The notes under the pieces are model-generated. The model made no database searches. It saw nothing but the letters and a program-made list of their open reading frames with translations, and was not told the origin of the DNA. Source: Anaerolineales bacterium (GTDB lineage: Bacteria > Chloroflexota > Anaerolineae > Anaerolineales > Villigracilaceae). From it: a stretch of 55,989 nt of DNA. The stretch is taken from NCBI GenBank assembly GCA_024710905.1, contig JANJTV010000038.1, positions 1 through 55,989 of the forward strand, given 5' to 3'. Position numbers and translations under genes: made by a program. Shown here in pieces: positions 16,401-24,703 of this stretch (the stretch's first letter is position 1; each line of letters begins with the position of its first letter).

Positions 16401-16528
16401 AACATTCTCCTTTTTGCATGTCTTGCTTTGGACTTACTTTCACCCTTAGTTTATGGATTTTGCCCTGCGGGGGATATTCGGCTGGCAGCCCATTTTTTCG
16501 GCAGGAATACCCCATCCCGAAGCCCGTT

Positions 16529-16583
16529 TTGTGCCAATTTCCCCGTACGTAACTTGTGCATTCCCCCATTTGTGACATGGGGC
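16529..16583. promoter_or_regulatory. Candidate control sites upstream of the octahaem/NrfCD operon
   Basis: Within the 252-base gap there are three direct TTGTG elements at 16529, 16554 and 16571. The last lies inside an inverted repeat CCCCAT-N7-ATGGGG (16565-16583). They lie 130-185 bases upstream of the first gene start. They do not fit the FNR or NarL consensus sites. No convincing -10/-35 pair was found. Confidence 0.3.
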
Positions 16584-16603
16584 AAACACCCCATAAAAAT
16601 GGA

Positions 16604-16628
16604 CAGGTCGGGCAAGGCCCGACCTGTT
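16604..16628 (-). terminator. Terminator after the NarL-type regulator
   Basis: A perfect 11-base stem (ACAGGTCGGGC and GCCCGACCTGT) with a 3-base loop is followed on the minus strand by CCATTTTTA. It ends the kinase/regulator operon before the octahaem operon promoter region. Confidence 0.75.
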
Positions 16629-16652
16629 AAAAAGCAACATTCAGTTAAGTAT

Positions 16653-17297
16653 TTAGGGTTTGATCATTCCCTTGCGGATGGCGTAGCGAACCAGTTCGGC
16701 CCGTGAGTGCAGGTTGAGCTTCTTCATGATGTTTTCGCGGTGGCGTTCCACGGTTTTGGGGCTGATGACCAGTTTGGCAGCAATTTCACTGTTGTTTTCC
16801 CCTTCGGCCAGGCAGGTCAGCACTTCCTGCTCACGTTCGGTTAATTCACTTTCGCGAGAGGGTGAGTTGTGCGGCTGGGAGAGATAATCTCGTACCAGCA
16901 GCTTGGCCAGCGAGGGGTACAGGTAGACCTGTCCGCTGGCAGCCGTTCGGATGGCGGTAAGCAGTTCCTCGGGAGCAGCCCGCTTGGGGACGTATCCGCT
17001 TGCGCCGGCATCCAGCATCTTGAAAAAATATTCTTCATCTTCATGGATGGTCAGGGCAACAATGGCTGTATCGGCCACCTGTTGCTTAATCTGGCGGGTG
17101 GCCTCGATGCCAGACATGTCTGGCAGGCCAATGTCCATCAGGATGACGTTGGGTTTCATCAGCCGGGCCGATTCAATTGCGCCAGCGCCGTTTTCGGCTT
17201 CGCCAATGATTTCAACATCTGGCTCGGCCTGTAACAGCATGCGTAGGCCGGAGCGTACAACGGCGTGGTCATCGACCAGCAGTAAACGAATTTTCAT
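16653..17297 (-). CDS. NarL/FixJ-family response regulator
   Basis: A 214-residue two-domain regulator. The receiver domain has Asp9/Asp10, the phosphorylation site Asp55 (VILMDIGLPD), Thr in VALTIHED and Lys in GYVPKRA. The LuxR-type HTH at residues 150-210 contains LTEREQEVLTCLAEG and the KTVERHRENIMKKL recognition region. Its start lies 29 nt inside the end of the sensor kinase gene, so the pair is translationally coupled. Its likely targets include the flanking multihaem operons, an inference from position only. Confidence 0.93.
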   Translation of the reverse strand: MKIRLLLVDDHAVVRSGLRMLLQAEPDVEIIGEAENGAGAIESARLMKPNVILMDIGLPDMSGIEATRQIKQQVADTAIVALTIHEDEEYFFKMLDAGASGYVPKRAAPEELLTAIRTAASGQVYLYPSLAKLLVRDYLSQPHNSPSRESELTEREQEVLTCLAEGENNSEIAAKLVISPKTVERHRENIMKKLNLHSRAELVRYAIRKGMIKP

Positions 17298-18771
17298 TCA
17301 GGCCTTCCAATCCTACTGGGTGATAGGGCATGCGGATGTCCACCAGGGTGCCGCTGCCTGGCATGGAATGTATGAAGCATGAACCGCCCATCAGTGCGGC
17401 GCGCTCTTGCATACCCAGCAGGCCCAGCGAAACCCGCCCGGTTTTTCGGTTGCGAACCTCGTGCATGTCAAAACCCTGCCCGTTGTCTTTAATCGTCAGG
17501 CGCACATCAGTCGGTTCGTAAATAACATGCACGTTCACCTGGCTGGCGCGGGCATGTTTAATGATGTTGTTTAATGATTCCTGTAAAACCCGGAAGAGTG
17601 CAATTTTTACGGCATCATCCAGTGGGTGTTCATGGCCTTCCACTTCTACATCCACTTTAAAGACGCCGCGGTTTTCAAAGTTCTTGGCGCACCAACGCAC
17701 TGCAGCAGGCAGGCCTAGGTCATCGATATGGGACGGGCGTAGGTCGGCGATCAGGCGCTGTAATTCGGTCAGTGAATTGACTGCCAGGGTTTCAAGATGC
17801 CCGAGGGTGCTAATGGCCTGGTCGGCATGTCCTCGCCGAATGGAAGTTGATAACCCGCGCAGTCCCATGCCAATGGCCGTCAGGGCCTGGCCGGTCTCAT
17901 CATGCAGGTCGCGGGCAATCCGTTGGCGCTCACTCTCCTGGGCGGCCACCACTTGCTGGAATAACTGGCCGCGTAATTTTTCACGTTCATGGGCTTCGGC
18001 CAGTTGCGACTCTTGCAATGCGCTGATGCGGCGGTCATTTTCCACCTGGAAAGCGCGCAGGAAGCGGATGATGAACATGGAGGCCAGGATCGCCGTCAGG
18101 GCGCGGAACAATTCGATTGGGAAACCGAAGGTCTCAGCAAACCAGGCGCCGTTCAGGAATGTGGACGGTGGCAGGCTGCTGGTGCGGGTGATTAACTGCC
18201 CGACCACCCCATACCAGACGAAAGCCACTGCCGCCCAGAGCGTATCGCGTCCGAACTGCACCATGCCCGCCAGGCGAAATTCCCTTTGCTGGAAGACCAG
18301 CCCAATGGCAGCCAGCGCTGCGCCAGGAATTCCCAGCGAGTAGCGCGTCCACACATCGGCAACATCCATCATGTCCCCGGCAAGCTGGCCGCGCAGGGCA
18401 AACAGGCCAAAAATCCACACGCTTTCCAATCCAAGCGGAACTAGCAGGCTCAGGCGCTGTGCATCGGCAGTTTTGGCCAGCAGGTAAGCCCCAAACGCCG
18501 CCAGCGACAGGAAAGAAAAAGAGAGAATTGCCAGCCGCAGGCCATCGAGCCATAACCGGTCATAGGTCAGGCCGAATTGCAGGGCAATTCTCTCAAACAT
18601 TTCAATCCATTCATGGACGCCATGAATCAAACCAAAGGCACCCATCGGGCGCAGGGCGCGCTGCAAGCGCTGGTCAGTGGCCATTGAAACTTCAAAGGAC
18701 ACCTGCATGCCCATACTAAAAAAGGCCAGGCCATAGAAGAAATAAATCAGGATGAAGCCAAATTCATCCAT
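17269..18771 (-). CDS. Membrane sensor histidine kinase, NarX/DesK-like (HisKA_3)
   Basis: A 500-residue kinase. I start it at the ATG at 18771, which has AGGAG four bases upstream. A longer frame would run into the preceding gene. About seven hydrophobic helices fill residues 5-250, followed by a coiled-coil linker. The HisKA_3 box is ERQRIARDLHDETGQALTAI (near residue 300) and its His is the phosphorylation site. The ATPase has NIIKHARA (N box) and DNGQGFD (G1). The sensor region has no recognised extracellular domain, so the signal may be membrane-borne, for example redox or quinone state. It pairs with the overlapping regulator gene. Confidence 0.9.
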   Translation of the reverse strand: MDEFGFILIYFFYGLAFFSMGMQVSFEVSMATDQRLQRALRPMGAFGLIHGVHEWIEMFERIALQFGLTYDRLWLDGLRLAILSFSFLSLAAFGAYLLAKTADAQRLSLLVPLGLESVWIFGLFALRGQLAGDMMDVADVWTRYSLGIPGAALAAIGLVFQQREFRLAGMVQFGRDTLWAAVAFVWYGVVGQLITRTSSLPPSTFLNGAWFAETFGFPIELFRALTAILASMFIIRFLRAFQVENDRRISALQESQLAEAHEREKLRGQLFQQVVAAQESERQRIARDLHDETGQALTAIGMGLRGLSTSIRRGHADQAISTLGHLETLAVNSLTELQRLIADLRPSHIDDLGLPAAVRWCAKNFENRGVFKVDVEVEGHEHPLDDAVKIALFRVLQESLNNIIKHARASQVNVHVIYEPTDVRLTIKDNGQGFDMHEVRNRKTGRVSLGLLGMQERAALMGGSCFIHSMPGSGTLVDIRMPYHPVGLEGLNENSFTAGR

Positions 18772-18812
18772 GCCGCTCCTGGCGAGCTGCCGGGGAATGT
18801 ATCTCCGGGGGT

Positions 18813-19727
18813 TTAATCCTCGTCGCGACGCAGGCGGGTGCCGCAGGCCCGGCAGAACCGGTCCCTGGCCTGGGCGCGTTTGCCACATTGCGGGCAATAG
18901 GTTTGTTCATCGGCGTCTTCTTCGTCATCGTCATCCTGGACGACATGGCGTTTGCGGTTGCGGGTTTGTTTGCCGCCCCGGACGGTCCGCCCGGATAACC
19001 AGTACCAGACCACCCCGCCCAGGATCAGCACAAGCCCAAGCATGCCCAGCAACAGCGGCAGATTGTTCATCAGGCTGATCTGCCCGTCCACGTTACCACC
19101 CAGCGGGGCAGCGGGCGCCACGCCTACCGCTGAGGCGCTCAGGGCGTCTGTGTCTTTCTGGTACGAAATCTCCCAGGTGAATTGCTCACCAACCAGGACG
19201 TTCTGCGCGGTGTAAGAGTGGTACATAAAACCATCCGCGCCGGGGGTAACCTCCTGGGCGGCCGGGCTTGTTACGACATTGCTGCTTTCGATGGGTTGCT
19301 GTAACAACAGCCTGAAAGTCTCCACCGGGTAATCGGCGTTCCAGGTGTATGCGTAATTGCGGGTTGCGCCAGTCTTTACCAGCGGCGCATAATATTCAAT
19401 CCGATAAACTGTCGGCGCATCCACGGCGATGGAGAGAATATCCCAATCGCCGCTGCGGCTTGGACCATTGTAGCTGACGTTAACCAGCGCCCCCGCATCT
19501 TCCCGCGCAACGGCCAGTAACTGTGCCCCGGCCGGGATGCGCACATTGACATCCACCGGGAAGGTTGCTTCGGCGGGTAGCGAAAAATCATAAATGACCA
19601 GCATGGCGGGCTGGTCATACTCCGGCCAGAACTGCACCTGCAGGGTTTTCAAAACCACCAGGTCTTGCGCGGCGGCCGGGAATGCCATTAAGAGCAACAG
19701 CACACTGATGATTAAAAGTCGTTTCAT
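18813..19727 (-). CDS. Exported beta-domain protein with membrane helix and zinc ribbon
   Basis: A 304-residue protein started at the ATG at 19727 behind GGAGG. A signal peptide (MKRLLIISVLLLLMAFPAAA) precedes an extracytoplasmic beta-rich domain of about 190 residues. Then come a membrane helix (near 230-250), a basic and acidic linker (DDDDEEDADE), and a cytoplasmic zinc ribbon CPQCGKRAQARDRFCRACG. Its architecture recalls the back half of the dihaem lipoprotein in the ccm operon. It lies 41 nt upstream of the sensor kinase gene in the same direction and may be its accessory signal protein. The function is not known. Confidence 0.75.
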   Translation of the reverse strand: MKRLLIISVLLLLMAFPAAAQDLVVLKTLQVQFWPEYDQPAMLVIYDFSLPAEATFPVDVNVRIPAGAQLLAVAREDAGALVNVSYNGPSRSGDWDILSIAVDAPTVYRIEYYAPLVKTGATRNYAYTWNADYPVETFRLLLQQPIESSNVVTSPAAQEVTPGADGFMYHSYTAQNVLVGEQFTWEISYQKDTDALSASAVGVAPAAPLGGNVDGQISLMNNLPLLLGMLGLVLILGGVVWYWLSGRTVRGGKQTRNRKRHVVQDDDDEEDADEQTYCPQCGKRAQARDRFCRACGTRLRRDED

Positions 19728-19810
19728 CGCGAAACCTCCATAGATTGGCTGTGAAAATCTTACCATGAAGACCCAAATTGCCCCCGTGCATTCTGGCATG
19801 TTTTCAACTG

Positions 19811-20734
19811 TCATTCGTCAGTGGAGAGTTTGCCCCGTAAACTGTCAATTAATTGCCACATCGCCCGGTTGATCGGGGTCGGGATGCCACTGGCTTCCCC
19901 GTGGCGTGTTACCGCGCCACAAATCGCATCAATCTCTGTCGGCGCGTTCCGCCGCACATCCTGCAACATTGAGGAGATATTCGCCCCTGTCCGTTCGGCC
20001 ACCTGCTCGGCGGCGGTGACCGGGTCTGCAAAGGGCAGGCGGATTCCCCGGGCGGCGGCTACAGCGGCGGCCTCCCCGGCCAGTTGCGCCATTAATTGCC
20101 GTGCGCCGGGCCGTTGCAATAATTCCCCGTTGGGGACATTCAAGATTGCGGTTAACGGGTTGATGCCCGCGTTAATCACCAGTTTGCCCCATAACAAAGA
20201 TTCGACATCTGCTGCCAGTTTTGTTTCAAACCCGGCCATCTGCAACACGGATTGCACTTCCGCGGCACGCGGGTGTGCCGCGAGCGTGGTAATTCCATCG
20301 CCGCCAGGGCGTACCAAACCCGGCCCCATCAGGGTGGCTCCGCTGGTGGTAATGCCTTGCAGCACCCGTTCCTCGCCCAGCAAACCAACCAGGGTTTCGC
20401 GGTTTCCCAGCCCGTTTTGCAGGGTCACTGCCAGGCCGTCTTTTGACAGGCAGGCGGCCAGCGCCCGGGCGGCTTGCCCTGTCTGCCACGCTTTCACCAG
20501 CACAAACGCCAGCATGACTCCCTTAAATTCTGATGGCGAGTCTGACGCCCGCACGACAAACGCCTGCTCTCTGCCGTCAGGCTGGAGCAGGCGTGCGCCT
20601 TTCTCATTTAGGGTGGTTAGGCCTTCCGTCCAGTTGCCCAGCATCAGCACATGCAGGCCAGCCCCGGCCAGTCGTGCCGCAAACAGGGTTGCCAGTGCGC
20701 CGGTGCCGACCAGAAGGACTGGGGAGGGTTTCAT
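19811..20734 (-). CDS. panE: 2-Dehydropantoate 2-reductase (ketopantoate reductase)
   Basis: A 307-residue NADPH-dependent reductase of the PanE/ApbA family that makes pantoate for coenzyme A. The amino end has the dinucleotide motif VGTGALATLFAARL. The conserved Lys in the FVLVKAWQT region and the LLWGKLVINAGINPLTAI segment are present. The carboxyl domain has TEIDAICGAV. It overlaps panB by four bases (ATGA), so the two consecutive steps from ketoisovalerate to pantoate are made together. panC and panD are not in the window. Confidence 0.9.
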   Translation of the reverse strand: MKPSPVLLVGTGALATLFAARLAGAGLHVLMLGNWTEGLTTLNEKGARLLQPDGREQAFVVRASDSPSEFKGVMLAFVLVKAWQTGQAARALAACLSKDGLAVTLQNGLGNRETLVGLLGEERVLQGITTSGATLMGPGLVRPGGDGITTLAAHPRAAEVQSVLQMAGFETKLAADVESLLWGKLVINAGINPLTAILNVPNGELLQRPGARQLMAQLAGEAAAVAAARGIRLPFADPVTAAEQVAERTGANISSMLQDVRRNAPTEIDAICGAVTRHGEASGIPTPINRAMWQLIDSLRGKLSTDE

Positions 20735-21612
20735 GGGCGGGCTTCTTTAAGGAAAGCCTGCCATTCGACATCGCTCATGGTTACCGTGTGTTCCTCGGCA
20801 GGGAAGGACTGACCCTGTACTTCGGCAATGTATTCGGCAAAGGCCTTTTGCATCTCGGTGTGCAAGTTGGCATATTTCTTAACAAACTTGGGCGTAAAAC
20901 GCTCAAACAAACCCAGCAAGTCGTGTGTCACCAATACCTGCCCGTCGCAACCGGCGCCAGCGCCAATTCCAATGGTCGGGATATCAAGGTGCATGGAGAT
21001 GTATTCCGCCAGCTGGGCAGGCACCGATTCGAGCACGATCGAGAAACACCCGGCTTCCTGCAAGAGCAGGGCGTCTTCCAGAAGGCGTTTGGCCGCTGAG
21101 GCCGTTTTTCCCTGTGGGCGGAACCCGCCCAATTGGTGAACCGATTGCGGCGTCAGTCCCAGGTGCCCCATGACGGGGATGCCCGCCGATGTCATGGCGC
21201 GGATGGCATCCAGCCGTTCGCGCCCGCCTTCCAGCTTCACGCCATCCATCCCGGCTTCCTGCAGGAAACGCCCGGCGTTTTTGACAGCCTGTTCTACAGA
21301 CACCTGGTAAGACATAAACGGCATATCCCCCACCAGGAAGGGGTGCTTCGCGCCGCGCGCCACAGCCTTGCTGTGATGCAGCATATCTTCCATGGTGACG
21401 GGGAGTGTATTTTCGTAGCCCAGCACGACCATGCCCAGCGAGTCGCCTACCAGGATCATGTCGATCCCGGCCTGGTCAAGCGCCAGGGCGGTGGGGTAAT
21501 CGTAAGCCGTCAGCATGCTAATCGGCTCCCCGCGCTCTTTTTTCTGGCGCAGGGTCAGGGTGGTGACCTTTTTACGGGCAGTGGTGCTGGCAGAAACAGC
21601 AATGGTAGACAT
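20731..21612 (-). CDS. panB: 3-Methyl-2-oxobutanoate hydroxymethyltransferase
   Basis: A 293-residue PanB, first enzyme of pantothenate synthesis, transferring a hydroxymethyl group from methylene-tetrahydrofolate to ketoisovalerate. I use the ATG at 21612 with GGAGGG upstream, giving a usual family length plus a short leader. Conserved segments are MLTAYDYPTALALDQAG, VGDSLGMVVLGYENTLPVT, GVKLEGG, PVMGHLGLTPQSV and GIGAGAGCDGQVLV. The metal-binding Asp residues lie in YDYP and GDSLG. It leads the panB-panE pair. Confidence 0.95.
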   Translation of the reverse strand: MSTIAVSASTTARKKVTTLTLRQKKERGEPISMLTAYDYPTALALDQAGIDMILVGDSLGMVVLGYENTLPVTMEDMLHHSKAVARGAKHPFLVGDMPFMSYQVSVEQAVKNAGRFLQEAGMDGVKLEGGRERLDAIRAMTSAGIPVMGHLGLTPQSVHQLGGFRPQGKTASAAKRLLEDALLLQEAGCFSIVLESVPAQLAEYISMHLDIPTIGIGAGAGCDGQVLVTHDLLGLFERFTPKFVKKYANLHTEMQKAFAEYIAEVQGQSFPAEEHTVTMSDVEWQAFLKEARP

Positions 21613-21732
21613 GGTACCCTCCGTTAAAGTTGGTAGAGTCCGCCCCGGCGTAGCCCCCATTGGTTGGCCGGGAGAGTAAATAAGATGGTTTTCGTTCACG
21701 TCACATTCCATGCGGATAGGTGCGTTGGGGCC

Positions 21733-21738
21733 ATTATA
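21733..21738 (-). promoter_or_regulatory. Possible -10 element for panB
   Basis: The minus strand reads TATAAT here, about 120 bases before the panB start. The -35 position is poor, so this is a weak call. The 253-base gap also has TATAAT on the plus strand at 21832-21837, about 30 bases before the YtxH-like gene, again with a poor -35. Nothing else was seen in the gap. Confidence 0.4.
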
Positions 21739-21865
21739 CAACTTTTCCCTATGAGGAATATTAGCGTTTTACAGAAGTTTGATGGTGTGTTCCTGATGCT
21801 TTCTGTGACTCCCCAATTCCCAAATTTGCTCTATAATGAGTTTACCCAACCACAGGAGTGAGACA

Positions 21866-22087
21866 ATGCGTAGAATGTTCGGTTTCCTAATTGGTATCTT
21901 CGTCGGCTGGACAGTTGGCTCGACGATTGCCCTGCTGCTGGCTCCCGAATCCGGGGAGAAACTGCGCGGCGAACTGCGCCAGCGCGGCAGCAGCTTTTTT
22001 GGCGAAGTGAAAAACGCCGCCGAAGCCCGCCGCATCGAACTTGAGCACAAACTGGAAGAATTACGCGCCCCGATTGTGCGCGAGTAG
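21866..22087 (+). CDS. YtxH-like small membrane protein
   Basis: A 73-residue protein. The ATG at 21866 follows CAGGAG. A glycine-rich helix (residues 4-27, FGFLIGIFVGWTVGSTIALL) leads into LAPESGEKLRGEL, which is the LxAPxSGxExR pattern of the YtxH family. A basic, coiled helix completes it. Such proteins are general-stress or envelope proteins of unknown mechanism. Its 3' end overlaps the 3' end of the convergent glycosyltransferase gene by 27 nt. Confidence 0.8.
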   Translation: MRRMFGFLIGIFVGWTVGSTIALLLAPESGEKLRGELRQRGSSFFGEVKNAAEARRIELEHKLEELRAPIVRE

Positions 22088-23260
22088 ATCCCCGGTTTCT
22101 GTAATTACCTGTTCGTAAAAAGCGGCTGCCCGCGCCATGTTGCGGGCATAATCAGCCCGTTCTGCCACCTGCTGCGCATTGAGTTGCGCGGCCCGGGCGC
22201 GCAGGGCGGGCTGGTTGATTCCCTGCAAAATGGCCTCCGCCACGGCCTGCTCGTCGCCGGGGTCGACCAGCAGGCCGTTCTCGCCGGGGGTGATCCACTC
22301 GCGGATTGATTCAAGGTCCCCGGCCACGGGAAGGCAGCCGCTGGCCATGGCCTCCAGCAGGCTGTTGGGTGTGCCGTCGTGGGTGCTGGGCGAGACGGCG
22401 ATCATGGCTGTGCGGAAGACCTCGGCCATTTTGTCGTGCGGCAGGGGCGGTAGCAACTCCACGGCATGGGCAATCTCCAGCCGGGCCAGCCAGTCGGCTG
22501 CCTGCGGGTCACCCAGCATGGAGGCGCAAAGAAACTTGGCGCCTGGCTGTTGCTGTAAAACCAGCGGGATGGCCTTGAAGAACGTATCATTGCGGACGTA
22601 GGCGCGGAACCCGCGCGGGTTGATGATTACCGGTTGCTCGACCGGCCGGGCGGGCGGGTGGAAGATGGCCGGGCGGATGCCGCCGTTGCCGGGTGTGACC
22701 AGGTGCGGCAGACCGGCCCCGAAGCCGTATTCCGTTGCCAGGCGACCATCACGGTGGCAGTCGGTGTGCAGGGCGTCGGCAATTTTTAACGTCCAGCGGG
22801 TATAGTGATTCATCAGCGGCGTGGAAGGGGCATGCAGGGTGAAGTCGTTGCCCCACACCGAAACCAGCAGTGGGGCCAGCCCAGCGGCGTCCGCCGCGAC
22901 AAACCCTTCGTAGGGAATGCGCATGGCATGCACCAGGTCTGGCTGTTCCTGGCGCAGGATGTCGCGCAGGCGGCGGGCGGCGCGGTTTACCGTCAGCGGG
23001 CCAAACCACTGCCGGATGCCGGTACGCAGGGACAGGGTGCGTCCGCCCCACAATCCGCTTTTTAGGCCGGGCTGTCCGGTCGGTTGAATCCGTTTGGCAG
23101 CGCTGAAGGCCACATCCAGCGTTTCAAAACGATGCAGGCCGGGCATGGGTTGGCCGGGGAAGGTGGAAACCAGGGTTACCTGGTCGCCGCGCTCGATGAA
23201 ATAGTGAATCCAGTTTTGGGCAATGGGGGAGCGGCCGTCGGCCACGAAGAGCAACTTCAT
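22061..23260 (-). CDS. Glycosyltransferase family 4 protein
   Basis: A 399-residue GT-B enzyme started at MKLLFVADGRSP (ATG at 23260). The amino domain has VHAMRIPYEGFVAADAAG. The carboxyl domain has the retaining GT4 signature in SPSTHDGTPNSLLEAMASG (about residues 300-318), with the donor-phosphate-contacting Glu residues, and later GENGLLVDPGD. It transfers a sugar from a nucleotide donor to an unknown acceptor. It is alone, not next to other sugar genes. No clear ribosome site was seen. Confidence 0.88.
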   Translation of the reverse strand: MKLLFVADGRSPIAQNWIHYFIERGDQVTLVSTFPGQPMPGLHRFETLDVAFSAAKRIQPTGQPGLKSGLWGGRTLSLRTGIRQWFGPLTVNRAARRLRDILRQEQPDLVHAMRIPYEGFVAADAAGLAPLLVSVWGNDFTLHAPSTPLMNHYTRWTLKIADALHTDCHRDGRLATEYGFGAGLPHLVTPGNGGIRPAIFHPPARPVEQPVIINPRGFRAYVRNDTFFKAIPLVLQQQPGAKFLCASMLGDPQAADWLARLEIAHAVELLPPLPHDKMAEVFRTAMIAVSPSTHDGTPNSLLEAMASGCLPVAGDLESIREWITPGENGLLVDPGDEQAVAEAILQGINQPALRARAAQLNAQQVAERADYARNMARAAAFYEQVITETGDLLAHNRGA

Positions 23261-23319
23261 GTAAAAAATGTTACCATAGTTGCCAAAGCCGTAGTATATT
23301 AACGCCAACCGGAGGGCCG

Positions 23320-23694
23320 ATGAGTGCTGTGCGTGTGCTGGTGGTCGAAGACAATGTGGACAACCTGGAGCTGATCGTGTTGCTGCTTTCGCGCCACGGG
23401 TACCAGGTGATCACTGCCCACTCGGGCCGCGAGGGGCTGGAGAAGATCCGCACCGAGAAGCCAGATGTTGCCCTGCTGGACCTGACGATGCCCGAAATTG
23501 ATGGTTGGACGCTGGCGCGCACGCTAAAGGATGACCCGGAGCTGAAGCACATCCCGCTGATTGCTGTGACAGCCCACACCCTGCCCGGCGATCGGCGCAA
23601 GGCGCTGGATGCGGGGTTTGACCAGTATATTTCCAAGCCCATCAATGTGCAGTTGTTCGACCAGGTGGTGAAGGAAGCGCTGGAGAAAAAGTAA
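23320..23694 (+). CDS. Single-domain response regulator (receiver only)
   Basis: A 124-residue stand-alone receiver domain of the DivK/CheY kind. Key residues are Asp11, Asp54 (ALLDLTMPEIDG), Thr84 (AVTAH) and Lys106 (ISKP). GGAGGG lies before the ATG. No output domain is present, so it must act by protein contact or phosphotransfer. No kinase gene is adjacent. A strong terminator follows at once, so it is monocistronic. Confidence 0.93.
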   Translation: MSAVRVLVVEDNVDNLELIVLLLSRHGYQVITAHSGREGLEKIRTEKPDVALLDLTMPEIDGWTLARTLKDDPELKHIPLIAVTAHTLPGDRRKALDAGFDQYISKPINVQLFDQVVKEALEKK

Positions 23695-23706
23695 GATCAG
23701 GGATAC

Positions 23707-23738
23707 AAGTCGGGCAGGAGATGCCTCCTGCCCGACTT
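23707..23738 (+). terminator. Terminator after the receiver gene
   Basis: A perfect 14-base stem (AAGTCGGGCAGGAG and CTCCTGCCCGACTT) with a 4-base loop runs into TT and GATTT. It sits 12 nt after the stop codon. Confidence 0.85.
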
Positions 23739-23771
23739 TTGATTTAAGCTGGATTAAGTTTTTTATCTGGC

Positions 23772-24674
23772 TTACGGGTTAAGTAGTGCCCTGCCAAAAA
23801 ACGAGGTGATGTAGCCACGGTATTGCCCGGGCTGGGTGGTTGGGCCTGCACAATGGGTGGCGTTCGGAACAACCCAATGCTCCTTTGGTTCACCTGCCGA
23901 GCTGAGATATTGTTCGACCCGCCACTGTTCATACCCAACTTCCCCGGCGGTGATGAATAGCAATGGTCGGGGACTGATGGCTGCCGAAGCATCGCGCAGC
24001 GACATCGGCGCGGACGTTCCGCTTTTCCATTCCATAAAAGTGATGAATGCCGGGTATACAGGCCAGCCGAGCCAGTCTTTCAGGCCATAGGGTGGCCAGG
24101 TGTCGCTGGTTGTTGCGTAATAGGGGCCATCTGCAATCACGGCATTGATCTTGTCAAAACGGGCAGAAGCTCCCAGGGCAATCTCTGCCCCGGTGGAGCA
24201 GCCCAGGATGCCTATTCCTCCGGACGTAATCCCTTGCTTGGTGGACAGGAAATCTAATACTGCGCCGACATCCCCAACATCCCGCCAGCCCCAGGAAAGA
24301 CTCTCCCCATCGCTTTCACCGCTTGCACGCTGGTCGTACATTAACACACCGAATCCATACCCGGCCAGCATTTCGGCATGTGGAAGCATGCTGGTGCGGT
24401 TGCCCCCGTAGCCATGCAACAGGATGATCACGGCCCCGTTTTGGGATGGAATGTACCAGCCGTATAGCCGCAGATCATCTTCGGTTGTCAGGGTAATCGA
24501 TTCGTACTCTAACCCCAAATCGGCAGGGGATGCGCAGCAAATTTCATGTCGGGCCGGTCGTATCATGGCATTGGCTTGCAGCCAGGCAAAACCTAGGATG
24601 AACAGGATGTAAAAGGCTAACAGGGCAAAGGCAAGCAGGCGAAGAACGGCTTTCAAGGTGATGTTTGTTTTCAT
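23772..24674 (-). CDS. Membrane-anchored alpha/beta hydrolase
   Basis: A 300-residue protein with an amino-terminal membrane helix (residues 9-31) and an alpha/beta hydrolase fold. LLHGYGGNRTSM supplies the oxyanion-hole HG motif. The nucleophile elbow is GCSTGA (Ser near residue 160). An acid from the LLFITAGEVGYEQ strand region and the His in NATHCAG complete the likely triad. The family covers esterases and peptidase-like enzymes, so the substrate cannot be stated. It lies 29 nt downstream of era and may be cotranscribed. Confidence 0.85.
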   Translation of the reverse strand: MKTNITLKAVLRLLAFALLAFYILFILGFAWLQANAMIRPARHEICCASPADLGLEYESITLTTEDDLRLYGWYIPSQNGAVIILLHGYGGNRTSMLPHAEMLAGYGFGVLMYDQRASGESDGESLSWGWRDVGDVGAVLDFLSTKQGITSGGIGILGCSTGAEIALGASARFDKINAVIADGPYYATTSDTWPPYGLKDWLGWPVYPAFITFMEWKSGTSAPMSLRDASAAISPRPLLFITAGEVGYEQWRVEQYLSSAGEPKEHWVVPNATHCAGPTTQPGQYRGYITSFFGRALLNP

Positions 24675-24703
24675 ACTTGGTGCTAACCCGCGAAATCCGT
24701 GTC

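Noticed and set aside
18772-18897. A 42-codon longer amino end for the sensor kinase
   Set aside because: It would overlap the zinc-ribbon gene. The ATG at 18771 has a good ribosome site.
19821-20750. A 309-codon open frame opposite panE
   Set aside because: panE has clear Rossmann and reductase motifs and overlaps panB as ATGA. The other strand is a composition shadow.
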